In this document: piece after piece, positions 27,791 to 39,388 of the stretch
Numbering within the stretch: position 1 is the stretch's first letter
Layout of the letters: each line of letters opens with the position of its first letter
Assembly: GCF_021043365.1 (NCBI RefSeq)
Contig: NZ_JAJNDU010000001.1
Coordinates: forward strand, 892,164-956,163
DNA from: Sphingomonas sp. IC-11
Lineage (GTDB): Bacteria > Pseudomonadota > Alphaproteobacteria > Sphingomonadales > Sphingomonadaceae
Reading direction: 5' to 3'
DNA: 64,000 bases
Made by a program: the position numbers and the translations under genes
Notes under the pieces: model-generated
Told to the model about the DNA's origin: nothing
Database searches by the model: none
What the model saw: only the letters and a program-made list of their open reading frames with translations

Positions 27791-28262
27791 AACCAGTTGA
27801 TCCGAACCCGCCGCCGCCGCGAGCGGTCGTGGCGCTCAGCGTATCAACAAAGGTGAGTTCCGGGCGGATGATCGGAACGAACACCAGTTGAGCGATCCGG
27901 TCCCCGGGATTGATGGTGAGCGTCTCCGAGCCGGGTGGGGTTCGAAGCCATGCGCTGACAAAGATCTGAGCGGTGTAATCCGCATCGATCAACCCGACCG
28001 ACTGACCAAGGATGAGCCCCTTCTTGTGGCCGAGCCCGGACCTAGCGAGGACTATTGCCGCCATCTCCTGATCGTTCATCAACACGGCAATGCCGGACGG
28101 AACAAGCACCGCTGGAGCCTGCGGCTGAAGCACGAGGGGCTCGTCAATGCAGGCGTGCAAATCGACACCGGCAGCCATGTCCGTCTGATAGCGAGGCAGG
28201 CCCCACTCGCGCAGCCGCGGGTCCAAAATCTGAACCTCGATCTTCTTCCGGCAAGACGTCAT
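27777..28262 (-). CDS. dut: Deoxyuridine 5'-triphosphate nucleotidohydrolase
   Basis: dUTPase of 161 residues hydrolyses dUTP to dUMP, preventing uracil incorporation and supplying thymidylate synthesis. All five trimeric dUTPase motifs appear: AAGVDLHA, ARSGLGHKKGL, GLIDADYTAQI, RIAQLVF and the C-terminal GGGGFGSTGFG. ATG 28262 with AGAGAAG upstream is preferred to ATG 28283. It heads a leftward run with the small ORF, the TonB-like gene and moeB. Confidence 0.93.
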   Translation of the reverse strand: MTSCRKKIEVQILDPRLREWGLPRYQTDMAAGVDLHACIDEPLVLQPQAPAVLVPSGIAVLMNDQEMAAIVLARSGLGHKKGLILGQSVGLIDADYTAQIFVSAWLRTPPGSETLTINPGDRIAQLVFVPIIRPELTFVDTLSATTARGGGGFGSTGFGTS

Positions 28263-28495
28263 CGCTACTTCTCTATGCTCCATATATGTCAGCGGCGTTT
28301 CCACTGCGGCTCGTCGCGCATCTCTCGGGCGGATCGGGACTGACGAAGTGGCGTGTGGCAAATAGCCGGCATTGAAGCCAGCCTGCAGCGAGGCGCGCCG
28401 CCTTTCAGATCCGACCGACAGGCGCAAGTCAATCAAGACCGATCGCCGCCTCAGCAGGCCAGATGCAGCAGAAACAAGGGGGCGAACCGAGGGAA

Positions 28496-28569
28496 TGGAG
28501 CGGGTGAAGGGAATCGAACCCTCGTCGTAAGCTTGGGAAGCTTCTGCTCTACCATTGAGCTACACCCGC
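28496..28569 (-). tRNA. tRNA-Gly (anticodon CCC)
   Basis: On the minus strand a 74-base cloverleaf has acceptor arms GCGGGTG and CACCCGC, the D arm GCTCAATGGTAGAGC, the anticodon loop TTCCCAA (CCC, reading GGG), the T loop TTCGATT and an encoded CCA. The outermost anticodon-stem pair is G-A, which is tolerated in related glycine tRNAs. Confidence 0.96.
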
Positions 28570-28966
28570 TCATCAGCGGCTCTGGCAGGGCACTGCCATG
28601 TTCAGGGCGGCGGCGTCAATCCAAATGCAGCGTCGTCGTTGCACTTGAGCGGAAGGCTGGAATGGCCCGGTGCGTTGCGGAGAGATCCTGGGTCACAAGG
28701 CGCATCCATCGGGGAACTGACGGGTGCGATCGGCCTGCCGTCAGACCCACGTCAGCCAGGCCCAAGTCTGGAGCAGGTATCTGACGAAGTAACTCGATTT
28801 CTTGGGAGAGCATTGGCTACGCAGATGTTGCGCGCGCCGTTCTGGCCGCCGCTGCCCTGCTGTGCGCCCGCGCCATCCTTGCTTGTGAGCTGCAGCCCGC
28901 GCCTTAGCGGCTGGGCCCGCATCAGATAGGCTTGGCCGGCAGCCCGGGCCACACCTACAAGATGTC
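28570..28966. other. Intergenic region with tRNA-Gly and HAD gene promoters
   Basis: These 397 bases separate the divergent tRNA-Gly and HAD hydrolase genes. I see no open frame with protein-like content, no strong hairpin and no repeat; it presumably holds both promoters. Confidence 0.4.
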
Positions 28967-29674
28967 ATGGCCATGAAGCTCATCCTGCTCGATGCCGACG
29001 ACACGTTGTGGCACAACATGCGGCACTTCGAAGTCGCCGAGGCAGCCTTTGCCGATATGATCGGGACGTTTGCCGATGTTGGCATCGCGCGATCCACACT
29101 GGCCAAGGTCGAAGAGCGCAACCTGAAGCATTACGGCTATGGCGCGAAAAGCTTCACCCTGTCGATGATCGAAGCAGCGGTGGAGCTCGGCGGATCGGCG
29201 CTCCCCGTCGAGAGCATCGCGAAGATCCTGGAGACCGGACGCGAACTTCTCCGTCATCCCGTGGAGCTGCTCGAGGGAGTGGGGGAGACTATCGAAGAGC
29301 TTGCCGAGATGGGCGACCTAGTCCTGCTCACCAAGGGCGATCTCTTGCATCAGGAGACGAAGCTGGCGGCTTCTGGACTCGGTAGCTACTTTGCCGCTGT
29401 CGAGATCGTGAGCGACAAGACGGTGGACACGTTTAACCGCCTGTTTGCCCGACGCGGCGTCGATCCCGCCGGGGCGATCATGGCAGGGGACTCGCTGCGC
29501 TCCGATATTGTGCCGGCGCTGGAGGCAGGCGCCTGGGCCGCCTTTGTGCCGCAGCCCCTCGCGTGGAGCCACGAGCATGCTCCCGAGCCGTCCGACGCAC
29601 CCCGGTACCGGCGCTTGTCACACCTGCGCGACCTGCCGGCTCTGATCGCGGACATCAATCAGCGCCAAGGTTGA
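28967..29674 (+). CDS. HAD family hydrolase
   Basis: This 235-residue haloacid-dehalogenase-superfamily phosphatase has the nucleophile motif DADDTLW near the N-terminus, motif II LLTKGD, the Lys of motif III (SDKTVDTF), and the acidic MAGDSLRSD. A cap of about 80 helical residues lies between motifs I and II. Substrates of such enzymes are usually small phosphorylated metabolites; none can be named. ATG 28967 and ATG 28973 are both possible starts. Confidence 0.83.
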   Translation: MAMKLILLDADDTLWHNMRHFEVAEAAFADMIGTFADVGIARSTLAKVEERNLKHYGYGAKSFTLSMIEAAVELGGSALPVESIAKILETGRELLRHPVELLEGVGETIEELAEMGDLVLLTKGDLLHQETKLAASGLGSYFAAVEIVSDKTVDTFNRLFARRGVDPAGAIMAGDSLRSDIVPALEAGAWAAFVPQPLAWSHEHAPEPSDAPRYRRLSHLRDLPALIADINQRQG

Positions 29675-29735
29675 AGGTGCCGAGCCATTGAACTTGCGGG
29701 CGCGAGCTGCGAACCGCGCAGCAGTTCGCGCCGAC

Positions 29736-29771
29736 AGGGACGTACGCCGTATCCAAACGACGCACGTCCCT
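29736..29771. terminator. Inverted repeat between HAD and DUF885 genes
   Basis: AGGGACGT (29736-29743) and ACGTCCCT (29764-29771) form an 8-base inverted repeat with a 20-base centre between convergent genes. It is a candidate bidirectional terminator without a U-run. Confidence 0.4.
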
Positions 29772-29790
29772 CGATCAAGCCACTCTGCGT

Positions 29791-31605
29791 TCAACCGCGC
29801 TTGGCAGCGATGTAGCGGTTGACCTGCTCCTCCAGCAGATCGAGCGGGAGCGCGCCCTGGCCCAGCACCGCTTCGTGGAACTCGCGAATGTCGAAGCGCT
29901 TACCCAGTTCACGCTGCGCGCGGGTGCGCAGTTCCACGATCTTGAGCTGGCCTACCATGTAGCTGGTCGCCTGACCCGGCCAGTTGAAGTAGCGGTCTAC
30001 CTCGCGCGCGATATCTGTATCGGATACCGAGCTGTTGTTCTTGAAGTAAGCGATCGCCTGTTCGCGGGTCCAGCGCTTGGAATGAATGCCGGTGTCCAGC
30101 ACAAGCCGGATCGCGCGCCATACCTGCAGCGAAAGCATCCCGAACCGGGTGTACGGATCCTTGTAGACGCCCATCTCGTCACCAAGCCGCTCGGTATAGA
30201 GGCCCCAGCCTTCCATGTAGGCGCCATACCCGCCGAACTTACGGAACTTCGGAATGCCCGTCAGTTCCATCTGACGTGCGATCTGGAAGTGGTGGCCGGG
30301 CGCCCCTTCGTGGACGGAGATGCCGGCTACCTGCACCTTCTGCGTCTGGTTCATGTCCACTAGATTGACGTAGTAGATGCCGGGGCGCGTGCCGTCTGCC
30401 GAAGGTGGATTGTAAAAGGCGGTCGACGCCGTCCCCTCACGCCATTTTTCCACGGCACGTACCTCGAGCGGTGCCTTTGGAAGCACGCTGAAATAGCGCG
30501 GTGCCATCTCCATGACTGATGCGATGACGGCGCGCGCATCAGCGAGATATTGTTCGCGCCCGGCATCAGTGTTCGGATACTTCAGCTTCGGATCGGTGCG
30601 GATGTGGTCGAAAAACTGCTCCAGCGTTCCGGTGAATCCGACCTGGCGCTTAATCGCCTCCATCTCCTGCCGAATGGCTGCCACCTGCTTCAAGCCGATC
30701 TCGTGAATTTGATCAGCGGTCAGGTTGGTAGTGGTCGAGGTCTTCAGGCGATCTTCGTAGAGCGCGGCGCCGTCGGGCAAGCTCCAGACGCCAAAGTTGC
30801 CCTTTGACTTCGGCTCGATTTCATCCAGGGCCGCGAGGAGCACGTCGTATCCCCGCTTGAACGGGCCGGTAAGTGCCGCCTGCGCCTCAGACAGGAGCTG
30901 CTGCTTCGTCGCGTCAGGTGCGTCCAGCGCCATCACCTTCTTGCGGAAATCGGCCATCACCGTTGAGTCGGCGCCGCTGTCGAACGGCGCTCCCGTGATA
31001 ACCTTTCGTGCGTCGCTACGAGCAGGTGCGAAATTGACCTTGTTCGGCACGATGCCCGCCGCGGCTTGCTCGCGCATGGTGGCTGCCACTTCACCCATCA
31101 CACGTTCCGTATCGCGCAGGCGGCCGACATAGGCCCTGGCGTCGGCCACGGTATCAATCTTGTGATTGTTGATCAGCAGGACGGGGATCTCGCCGGCCGG
31201 GCTGCCATTTGTCGACACCGGGAAGCGATGCTTGCGGAAGCGGAAGGACTCACGTCCACGCTGCACCTCATACTCGAACAGTCGATAGCTGACGCGCGCA
31301 CTCTCGCCGAGTTGCTCGGGTTTGAAGCGCGCCTTCATTTCCTTGAGCTGGCGTTCCGCCAAGTCGCGCGATCGAACCGCGGCGGCGTCGGTATAGTCGT
31401 CGAGCCGGTCATAGTTGGTCTTGAAGCCCAACTGGGTCTGCGACTCCGGGCTGAGCGCCAGCTGTTCATCGTAAGCCGTATCGAGGAATTGCAGCAGCGC
31501 CGCATCCTGCTGGCCGGCCTGCGCGGTGACGGGGGCCGGTGCGGGCGCATTCCCCTGCACCAGCGGCAACATCGGCAAGAGCATCAGGGCAAGGGTATGG
31601 CGCAT
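29791..31605 (-). CDS. DUF885 family exported protein (zinc-peptidase-like)
   Basis: This 604-residue protein has an N-terminal signal peptide (MRHTLALMLLPMLPLVQG) and the DUF885 hallmark HEGAPGHHFQ at about 410, an HExxxHH-type putative zinc site, followed by YMEGWGLYTE. It is likely periplasmic, and family members are thought to be carboxypeptidase-like, although few are characterised. ATG 31605 has a strong AGGAG site. It stands alone; the L,D-transpeptidase gene upstream is 142 bases away on the same strand. Confidence 0.85.
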   Translation of the reverse strand: MRHTLALMLLPMLPLVQGNAPAPAPVTAQAGQQDAALLQFLDTAYDEQLALSPESQTQLGFKTNYDRLDDYTDAAAVRSRDLAERQLKEMKARFKPEQLGESARVSYRLFEYEVQRGRESFRFRKHRFPVSTNGSPAGEIPVLLINNHKIDTVADARAYVGRLRDTERVMGEVAATMREQAAAGIVPNKVNFAPARSDARKVITGAPFDSGADSTVMADFRKKVMALDAPDATKQQLLSEAQAALTGPFKRGYDVLLAALDEIEPKSKGNFGVWSLPDGAALYEDRLKTSTTTNLTADQIHEIGLKQVAAIRQEMEAIKRQVGFTGTLEQFFDHIRTDPKLKYPNTDAGREQYLADARAVIASVMEMAPRYFSVLPKAPLEVRAVEKWREGTASTAFYNPPSADGTRPGIYYVNLVDMNQTQKVQVAGISVHEGAPGHHFQIARQMELTGIPKFRKFGGYGAYMEGWGLYTERLGDEMGVYKDPYTRFGMLSLQVWRAIRLVLDTGIHSKRWTREQAIAYFKNNSSVSDTDIAREVDRYFNWPGQATSYMVGQLKIVELRTRAQRELGKRFDIREFHEAVLGQGALPLDLLEEQVNRYIAAKRG

Positions 31606-31747
31606 TGAAATCTCCTAAAACTTACTGCTTGTTACGTCGTGCGCAGCGACGCGCAATGCCCTGCGAAAGCGGGTTGAACAGTCGCCTCTTGGCCGCTGGG
31701 TCGGCGCGTGCTTTGGTGAGAACTGGGCGTTGCCGCCGCGGAAGGAC

Positions 31748-32728
31748 TTACTCGGGATCCGTCACTAGGACGGCCAGCTTGTTGCCGGTCCCGCTGGTTG
31801 CCAAGGTTTCCCTGGTAACGAGCATCGTCGTACCAGGAGTCAGCACCGCTTCCAGCTTTGACCGAAATTCATCGGGAACATGGCCTTTGGTGAGATCGTG
31901 GGTGGTCAGCTCACCAGTTGCGTTCAAGCCACCGCCCGGAAGCGGAAGGCGCAACCAGTGCGGTCCCTCGGTATCAAGGGCGCGCAGCGTGAAGGCCTGT
32001 GTTGCCGTAATCGGCTCATCAAGCACAACGGTGGCTGATCCGATCTGCTTGCCGTTGCGCAGCACAATGATCCTTTTGTCGCGTCCGCTGACGATGATGG
32101 AAACGGGGCCAGTCGGCGCTCGCTCCGGATTCCAGCTATAGCGGGTCGGGCTCGCGTGCAGGTCTGCGTCGGGCGCCTTCATCGGGTTTGCCGCAGGCGA
32201 CACCTCCGGCACGAGGGCGTCGTTCGTAATCACCACGGTCAGTCCCAGTTCGGTCACGCCATAAAGCAGCTTGGCAAACTCAAGCGGCAGACGAACGCAG
32301 CCGTGACTGGCGGGGTAGCCGGGGAGCGAGCCTGCGTGAAGCGCAATGCCGTCCCAGGTCAGCCGCTGCATGTAGGGCATGGGCGCGTTGTTGTAGAGGT
32401 TGGACTTGTGATCCACGCGCTTCTGCAAAATAGTGAATACGCCCGTCGGCGTCGCGTGGCCCGGCTTGCCGGAGGAAATCGTGCTGACGCCGATCGGCAC
32501 GCCATTGCGATAGACGTAGGCGCGCTGTGTCTTCAGGCTGACGATCATCGTCACTGGCCCGGTTGGCGCGATCTGCGGCGCCCAAAAGAACTGGCCAGGC
32601 TTCAACCGCTCAATGGCGCCGGGCTCCATGATGGGTGCCGGGATCTGGGCGGGAGCGGCTGCTGCAAGGGCGAGAGCAGCGGAGGCAAACAACGGCACGA
32701 AACGACGCATCGACATGCCGGCAGACAT
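31748..32728 (-). CDS. L,D-transpeptidase with degenerate second YkuD-like half
   Basis: This 326-residue exported protein has a signal peptide (FVPLFASAALALAAAAPAQ). The first half (about 45-170) is a YkuD domain with catalytic Cys144 in SHGCVRLP, which should form 3-3 crosslinks or attach proteins in peptidoglycan. The second half (about 195-320) repeats the opening strand (TGPVSIIV...IIVLRNG against TGPVTMIV...AYVYRNG) but lacks the HGC motif. Starts at 32728, 32716 and 32710 are all possible. A hairpin covers the region of its ribosome site. Confidence 0.85.
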   Translation of the reverse strand: MSAGMSMRRFVPLFASAALALAAAAPAQIPAPIMEPGAIERLKPGQFFWAPQIAPTGPVTMIVSLKTQRAYVYRNGVPIGVSTISSGKPGHATPTGVFTILQKRVDHKSNLYNNAPMPYMQRLTWDGIALHAGSLPGYPASHGCVRLPLEFAKLLYGVTELGLTVVITNDALVPEVSPAANPMKAPDADLHASPTRYSWNPERAPTGPVSIIVSGRDKRIIVLRNGKQIGSATVVLDEPITATQAFTLRALDTEGPHWLRLPLPGGGLNATGELTTHDLTKGHVPDEFRSKLEAVLTPGTTMLVTRETLATSGTGNKLAVLVTDPE

Positions 32729-32731
32729 AAA

Positions 32732-32759
32732 CTCCCGCTGGCACTGGCGCCAGCGGGAG
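32732..32759 (-). terminator. Terminator-like hairpin between odhB and L,D-transpeptidase
   Basis: CTCCCGCTGGC and GCCAGCGGGAG form a perfect 11-base stem with a 6-base loop, followed on the minus strand by TTTATG. It should end the odhB transcript. The 3' arm contains the GGGAG that could serve as the L,D-transpeptidase ribosome site. Confidence 0.7.
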
Positions 32760-32769
32760 GTATCGGAGA

Positions 32770-34023
<1,254 letters not shown>

Positions 34024-34113
34024 TCCCGTTTCCTTCTGCCCCGCCATGCTTTGGGGCCCAGTTACGAGGCGCGTCTTGGATCACGCCTCGCAAGATCAAC
34101 ATTAGCCTGCCCT

Positions 34114-34145
34114 CCGTGGCTTCCAGGCGTCGCCGGAAGCCACGG
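34114..34145 (-). terminator. sucA-odhB intercistronic hairpin
   Basis: CCGTGGCTTCC and GGAAGCCACGG form a perfect 11-base stem between the sucA stop and the odhB start. With no U-run, it may stabilise the sucA mRNA or attenuate odhB rather than terminate fully. Confidence 0.5.
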
Positions 34146-34157
34146 CACAGGACGCTC

Positions 34158-37133
34158 TCAGCTCGCCGCCTTGCCGGCCTTCTTCGTCGTCTCTGCGGAG
34201 CGCGTGCGACGGATCTCCTCGCGCACGCTGTGCCCAAGCGCATCGGCGATCAACGCGCCCTGTTCCGCCTGGTGCCGCTTCATCAGGCCAGTTGCCGGCG
34301 AAGCTGCGGCGGCACGACCGGCGTAGCGTGCACGCTTGATCGAGCAGCCGGCGTCACCAAGCGCTTCCTCGATGAACGGTTCGACGAAGAACCAATAGCC
34401 GTTGTTGCGCGGTTCTTCCTGTGCCCAGACGACGTCTTCCAGGTTCGGCATCCGCGCGATCCGCTTCGCCAGCGCTTCCGTCGGGAACGGATAAAGCTGC
34501 TCGATGCGCACGATCTGCGTGGTTTCGTCGCCGGCAGCGTCTCGGGCCTCGATCAGGTCATACGCGACCTTGCCCGTGCACAGCACCAGCCGCTTCGTCG
34601 CTTCGTCGGACGGTGCCGACGGATCTGAGAGGATCCGGCGGAAGTGCGTGTCACCGACAAAGTCCGCCGCAGAAGAGACCGCCAGCTTGTGGCGCAGCAG
34701 TGACTTAGGCGTGAAGATCACGAGCGGCTTGCGGAACGGGCGGTGCATCTGCCGGCGCAGCAGGTGGAAATAGTTTGCCGGGGTGGTGCAGTTCGCAACC
34801 TGGATATTGTCCTGGGCGCAAAGCTGCAGGAACCGCTCCGGCCGGGCGGAGCTATGCTCCGGACCCTGACCTTCATAGCCATGCGGCAGCAGCATCACGA
34901 GACCGTTGGCGCGCAGCCACTTGGCCTCGCCGCTCGCGATGAACTGGTCGATCATGATCTGCGCGCCGTTCACGAAGTCGCCGAACTGCGCTTCCCACAG
35001 CACGAGGGTCTTCGGATCGGCCAGGGCATAGCCATATTCGAAGCCGAGCACGCCATATTCCGACAGCGGACTATCGAGCACTTCGAAGTGACCGTGCTCG
35101 ATGTTCGAAAGCGGCACGTGGCGCTTTTCGGTGTTCTGGTCGACCCAGACGGCATGACGCTGTGAGAAGGTGCCGCGGCCTGAATCCTGACCGGACAGGC
35201 GAACGCCAAAGCCTTCCGACAGAAGGCTGCCGAACGCGAGTGCTTCGCCGGTAGCCCAGTCGAAATTCTCGCCGGTCGTGAACATGTTCCGCTTGGCCTC
35301 AAGCACGCGTGCCAGCGTCTTGTGGATCGCCAGGTCTTCCGGAACGCTCGTCAGCGTCCGGCCGATCGAGTCAAACAGCTTCTGCTCGATACCGGTATCC
35401 ACGCTGCGTCGAGCCGTTTCGGCATCAGCAGGCGCATGCAGACCCGACCAGCGACCGTAGAACCAGTCTGCCTTGTTCGGCTTGTAATTGGCGCCAGCTT
35501 CGAATTCGCCCTCCAGAACGGTGGTGAACTGCTTGACGTTCTCATCCACCCACGCCTGGTCCACGACCTTCTGCTCGATCAGGCGCTTGCCGTAGATCTC
35601 GCTCACCGGCGGGTGATTGCGGATCGCCTTGTACATCAGCGGCTGGGTGAAGCCCGGCTCGTCGCCCTCGTTGTGACCGAACCGACGATAGCACCACATG
35701 TCGATCACGACATCGCGGTGGAACTTCTGGCGGAACTCGATCGCCATCTTGGTGGCGAAGGTGACGGCCTCGGGATCGTCGCCATTGACGTGGAAGACGG
35801 GCGCCTGGACACCCTTCGCAACGTCCGAGGGATACGGCGAAGAGCGCGCGAACTGCGGGCTCGTCGTAAAGCCGATCTGGTTGTTGATGACGAAGTGGAC
35901 GCAGCCGCCGGTGTTATACCCTCGAATACCGGAGAAGCCGAAGCACTCCCACACGATGCCCTGGCCGGCAAAAGCGGCGTCACCGTGGATCAGCACCGGC
36001 AGGGACTTGCTGTGTTCGCTAAGGTCACCTGCGATCGTCTGAATTGCGCGCACCTTGCCCAGCACCACGGGATCCGCCGCCTCGAGGTGCGACGGGTTCG
36101 CCACGAGCGACATGTGGACCTTCACGCCGTCAAACTCGCGGTCGGTGGAGGTGCCGAGGTGATACTTCACGTCACCCGAACCACCGATATCGTCCGGGTG
36201 TGCCGAACCGCCGGCAAATTCATGGAAGATCACGCGCAGCGGCTTGCCCATGACATTGGCGAGCACGTTCAGGCGGCCACGGTGGGCCATGCCGAACACG
36301 ATCTCGTTCACGCCGGCCGCGCCGCCGTACTTGATGACGCTTTCCAGCGCCGGGATCATCGCTTCGCCGCCGTCGAGGCCGAAGCGCTTCGTGCCGACGT
36401 ACTTACGGCCGAGGAACTTCTCCCACTGCTCGGCCTCGATGACCTTGTTCAGGATCGCCTTCTTGCCCTGGGGCGTGAATTCGATCGCCTTGTCCTTGCC
36501 CTCCATGCGCTCCTGGAGGAAGCGGCGCTCCTCGACATCGGCGATGTGCATGTACTCAAGGCCGACGTTGCCGCAGTAATTCGCGCGCAGGATGTCGACG
36601 ACCTCACGGATCGTGGCCCATTGCAGGCCGAGCGTCCCACCCATGTAGACAGGGCGGTCGATGTCGGCTTCGGTGAAGCCGTGGTATTCGGTGCGCAGGT
36701 CAGCCGGCAACTCGCGCTGCGTATTCAGGCCGAGTGGATCGAGGTTCGCTGCAAGGTGGCCGCGCACGCGATAGGTGCGTACCAGCAGCTGTGCGCGAAT
36801 GGCGTCGCCGGCGGCGCGGACGATTTCTTCCTGCGACAGAGCAGGCGCGGGAGCGGCAGCCGGGGCAGGGGCGGGCTTGCCCTTTGACGGCTTGGGCGCC
36901 GGCTCCATCTGCGTCGGATCAAGCGCGGCGGTCAGATCGTCGGTGCTGGTCAAAGGCCACCGCTCGTTGCGCCAGCTTGGCCCCGAGGTGCCAGTTTCAA
37001 GCCCCTCGAAGAACCCGCGCCAGCCCGGCTCGACGCTGTCGGGCGAGGCCTTGAAGCGCGCATAAAGCGCATCGATGAACGCTGGCGATACGCCGCCGGC
37101 GATGTCCGAGAAATCCTGACCTTCGTAGCCCAT
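34158..37133 (-). CDS. sucA: 2-oxoglutarate dehydrogenase E1 component
   Basis: This thiamine-diphosphate decarboxylase of 991 residues starts the oxidation of 2-oxoglutarate to succinyl-CoA. The N-terminal segment (FIDALYARFKASP) is the E2-contacting region. The cofactor site includes GDAAFAGQG and the INNQIGFTT stretch, and FGHNEGDEP and MLLPHGYEGQGPEHSSAR mark the catalytic halves. It lies between sucD and odhB on the same strand. Length and order fit the family. Confidence 0.97.
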   Translation of the reverse strand: MGYEGQDFSDIAGGVSPAFIDALYARFKASPDSVEPGWRGFFEGLETGTSGPSWRNERWPLTSTDDLTAALDPTQMEPAPKPSKGKPAPAPAAAPAPALSQEEIVRAAGDAIRAQLLVRTYRVRGHLAANLDPLGLNTQRELPADLRTEYHGFTEADIDRPVYMGGTLGLQWATIREVVDILRANYCGNVGLEYMHIADVEERRFLQERMEGKDKAIEFTPQGKKAILNKVIEAEQWEKFLGRKYVGTKRFGLDGGEAMIPALESVIKYGGAAGVNEIVFGMAHRGRLNVLANVMGKPLRVIFHEFAGGSAHPDDIGGSGDVKYHLGTSTDREFDGVKVHMSLVANPSHLEAADPVVLGKVRAIQTIAGDLSEHSKSLPVLIHGDAAFAGQGIVWECFGFSGIRGYNTGGCVHFVINNQIGFTTSPQFARSSPYPSDVAKGVQAPVFHVNGDDPEAVTFATKMAIEFRQKFHRDVVIDMWCYRRFGHNEGDEPGFTQPLMYKAIRNHPPVSEIYGKRLIEQKVVDQAWVDENVKQFTTVLEGEFEAGANYKPNKADWFYGRWSGLHAPADAETARRSVDTGIEQKLFDSIGRTLTSVPEDLAIHKTLARVLEAKRNMFTTGENFDWATGEALAFGSLLSEGFGVRLSGQDSGRGTFSQRHAVWVDQNTEKRHVPLSNIEHGHFEVLDSPLSEYGVLGFEYGYALADPKTLVLWEAQFGDFVNGAQIMIDQFIASGEAKWLRANGLVMLLPHGYEGQGPEHSSARPERFLQLCAQDNIQVANCTTPANYFHLLRRQMHRPFRKPLVIFTPKSLLRHKLAVSSAADFVGDTHFRRILSDPSAPSDEATKRLVLCTGKVAYDLIEARDAAGDETTQIVRIEQLYPFPTEALAKRIARMPNLEDVVWAQEEPRNNGYWFFVEPFIEEALGDAGCSIKRARYAGRAAAASPATGLMKRHQAEQGALIADALGHSVREEIRRTRSAETTKKAGKAAS

Positions 37134-37139
37134 TGCCTA

Positions 37140-37340
37140 CTCCACTCCCTCTCTCCCGAACGCAGGAGAGAGGGTTGCGCAGACCAGGACCCGACTGACC
37201 CTGGTCGTAGCTGGGAGAGAGGTGAACGGTATCGCAGAAGCCGTGCGGGCCTGCGGCTCGCTCAACCCCTCTCCAAGTTCGTCCAAGCAACGAGTTGCCG
37301 GGACTTCGTATCCCCTCTCCGTTGAGGAGAGAGGATGTTA
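37140..37340. repeat. Cluster of CTCTCC-type hairpins between sucD and sucA
   Basis: Three inverted repeats lie in the 209-base gap: CCCTCTCTCC/GGAGAGAGGG (37147-37174), GACCAGG/CCTGGTC (about 37181-37206), and CCTCTCC/GGAGAGG near 37314-37333. A further GGGAGAGAGGTGAA is close by. This looks like an extragenic palindromic element of the kind scattered between sphingomonad genes. It could affect sucDA mRNA stability. Confidence 0.55.
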
Positions 37341-37342
37341 CC

Positions 37343-38227
37343 TTACTTGCCCAGGACCGACAGCAGCGTGGAGCCGAGCTCGCTCGGGCTCGCCGCCACC
37401 TTGATGCCGGCAGCTTCCATCGCCGCGATCTTGTCCTCGGCGCCGCCCTGGCCGCCCGAGACGATCGCGCCGGCGTGACCCATGCGGCGGCCCGGAGGCG
37501 CCGTACGGCCCGCAATGAAGCCGGCCATCGGCTTCTTGCGGCCACGCTTTGCTTCGTCGCGCAGGAACTGGGCTGCTTCTTCCTCTGCGCTGCCGCCGAT
37601 CTCACCGATCATGATGATGGATTCGGTCGCATCATCGGCCAGGAACAGCTCGAGCACGTCGATGAAGTTCGTGCCGTTGACCGGGTCGCCGCCGATGCCG
37701 ACCGCGGTGGTCTGACCCAGGCCGGCGTTCGAGGTCTGGAACACTGCCTCATAGGTCAGCGTGCCCGAGCGCGAGACGACGCCGACCGAGCCCTTCTTGA
37801 AGATGTTGCCCGGCATGATGCCGATCTTGCACTCGCCGGGCGTCAGCACGCCCGGGCAGTTCGGGCCGATGAGGCGCGACTTGGAGCCCGAGAGCGCACG
37901 CTTCACGCGCACCATGTCGAGCACCGGAATACCCTCGGTAATGCACACGATCAGCGGCACTTCGGCGTCGATCGCCTCAAGGATCGAATCCGCGGCGAAG
38001 GGCGGCGGGACGTAGATCACGCTAGCATCGGCGCCGGTCTTCTCCACCGCCTCGGCGACGGTGTCGAACAGCGGCAGGCCGAGGTGCGTGCCACCACCCT
38101 TGCCCGGGGTAACGCCGGCGACCATCTGCGTGCCGTAATCGAGCGCCGCCTGGGTGTGGAAGCTGCCGGTGTTGCCGGTCATGCCTTGCGTGATGACCTT
38201 GGTATTCTTGTCGACGAGAATGCTCAT
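37343..38227 (-). CDS. sucD: Succinate--CoA ligase subunit alpha
   Basis: This is the alpha subunit of succinyl-CoA synthetase, 294 residues, which carries the phosphorylated His during succinate formation. It has the CoA-binding [25 protein letters not shown], and the active His in [11 protein letters not shown]. It lies downstream of mdh and upstream of sucA. The beta subunit gene sucC, which usually sits just before sucD, is not present between mdh and sucD or elsewhere in the window. Confidence 0.96.
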   Translation of the reverse strand: MSILVDKNTKVITQGMTGNTGSFHTQAALDYGTQMVAGVTPGKGGGTHLGLPLFDTVAEAVEKTGADASVIYVPPPFAADSILEAIDAEVPLIVCITEGIPVLDMVRVKRALSGSKSRLIGPNCPGVLTPGECKIGIMPGNIFKKGSVGVVSRSGTLTYEAVFQTSNAGLGQTTAVGIGGDPVNGTNFIDVLELFLADDATESIIMIGEIGGSAEEEAAQFLRDEAKRGRKKPMAGFIAGRTAPPGRRMGHAGAIVSGGQGGAEDKIAAMEAAGIKVAASPSELGSTLLSVLGK

Positions 38228-38296
38228 TGGCTCTCCAATCCCTCAACCCGGCGCGCGCTGCCGGATGCCGGCGCGCACCGGGTAATCAATCCGGCG

Positions 38297-39370
<1,074 letters not shown>

Positions 39371-39388
39371 TCAATAGCAATAGTAAGC

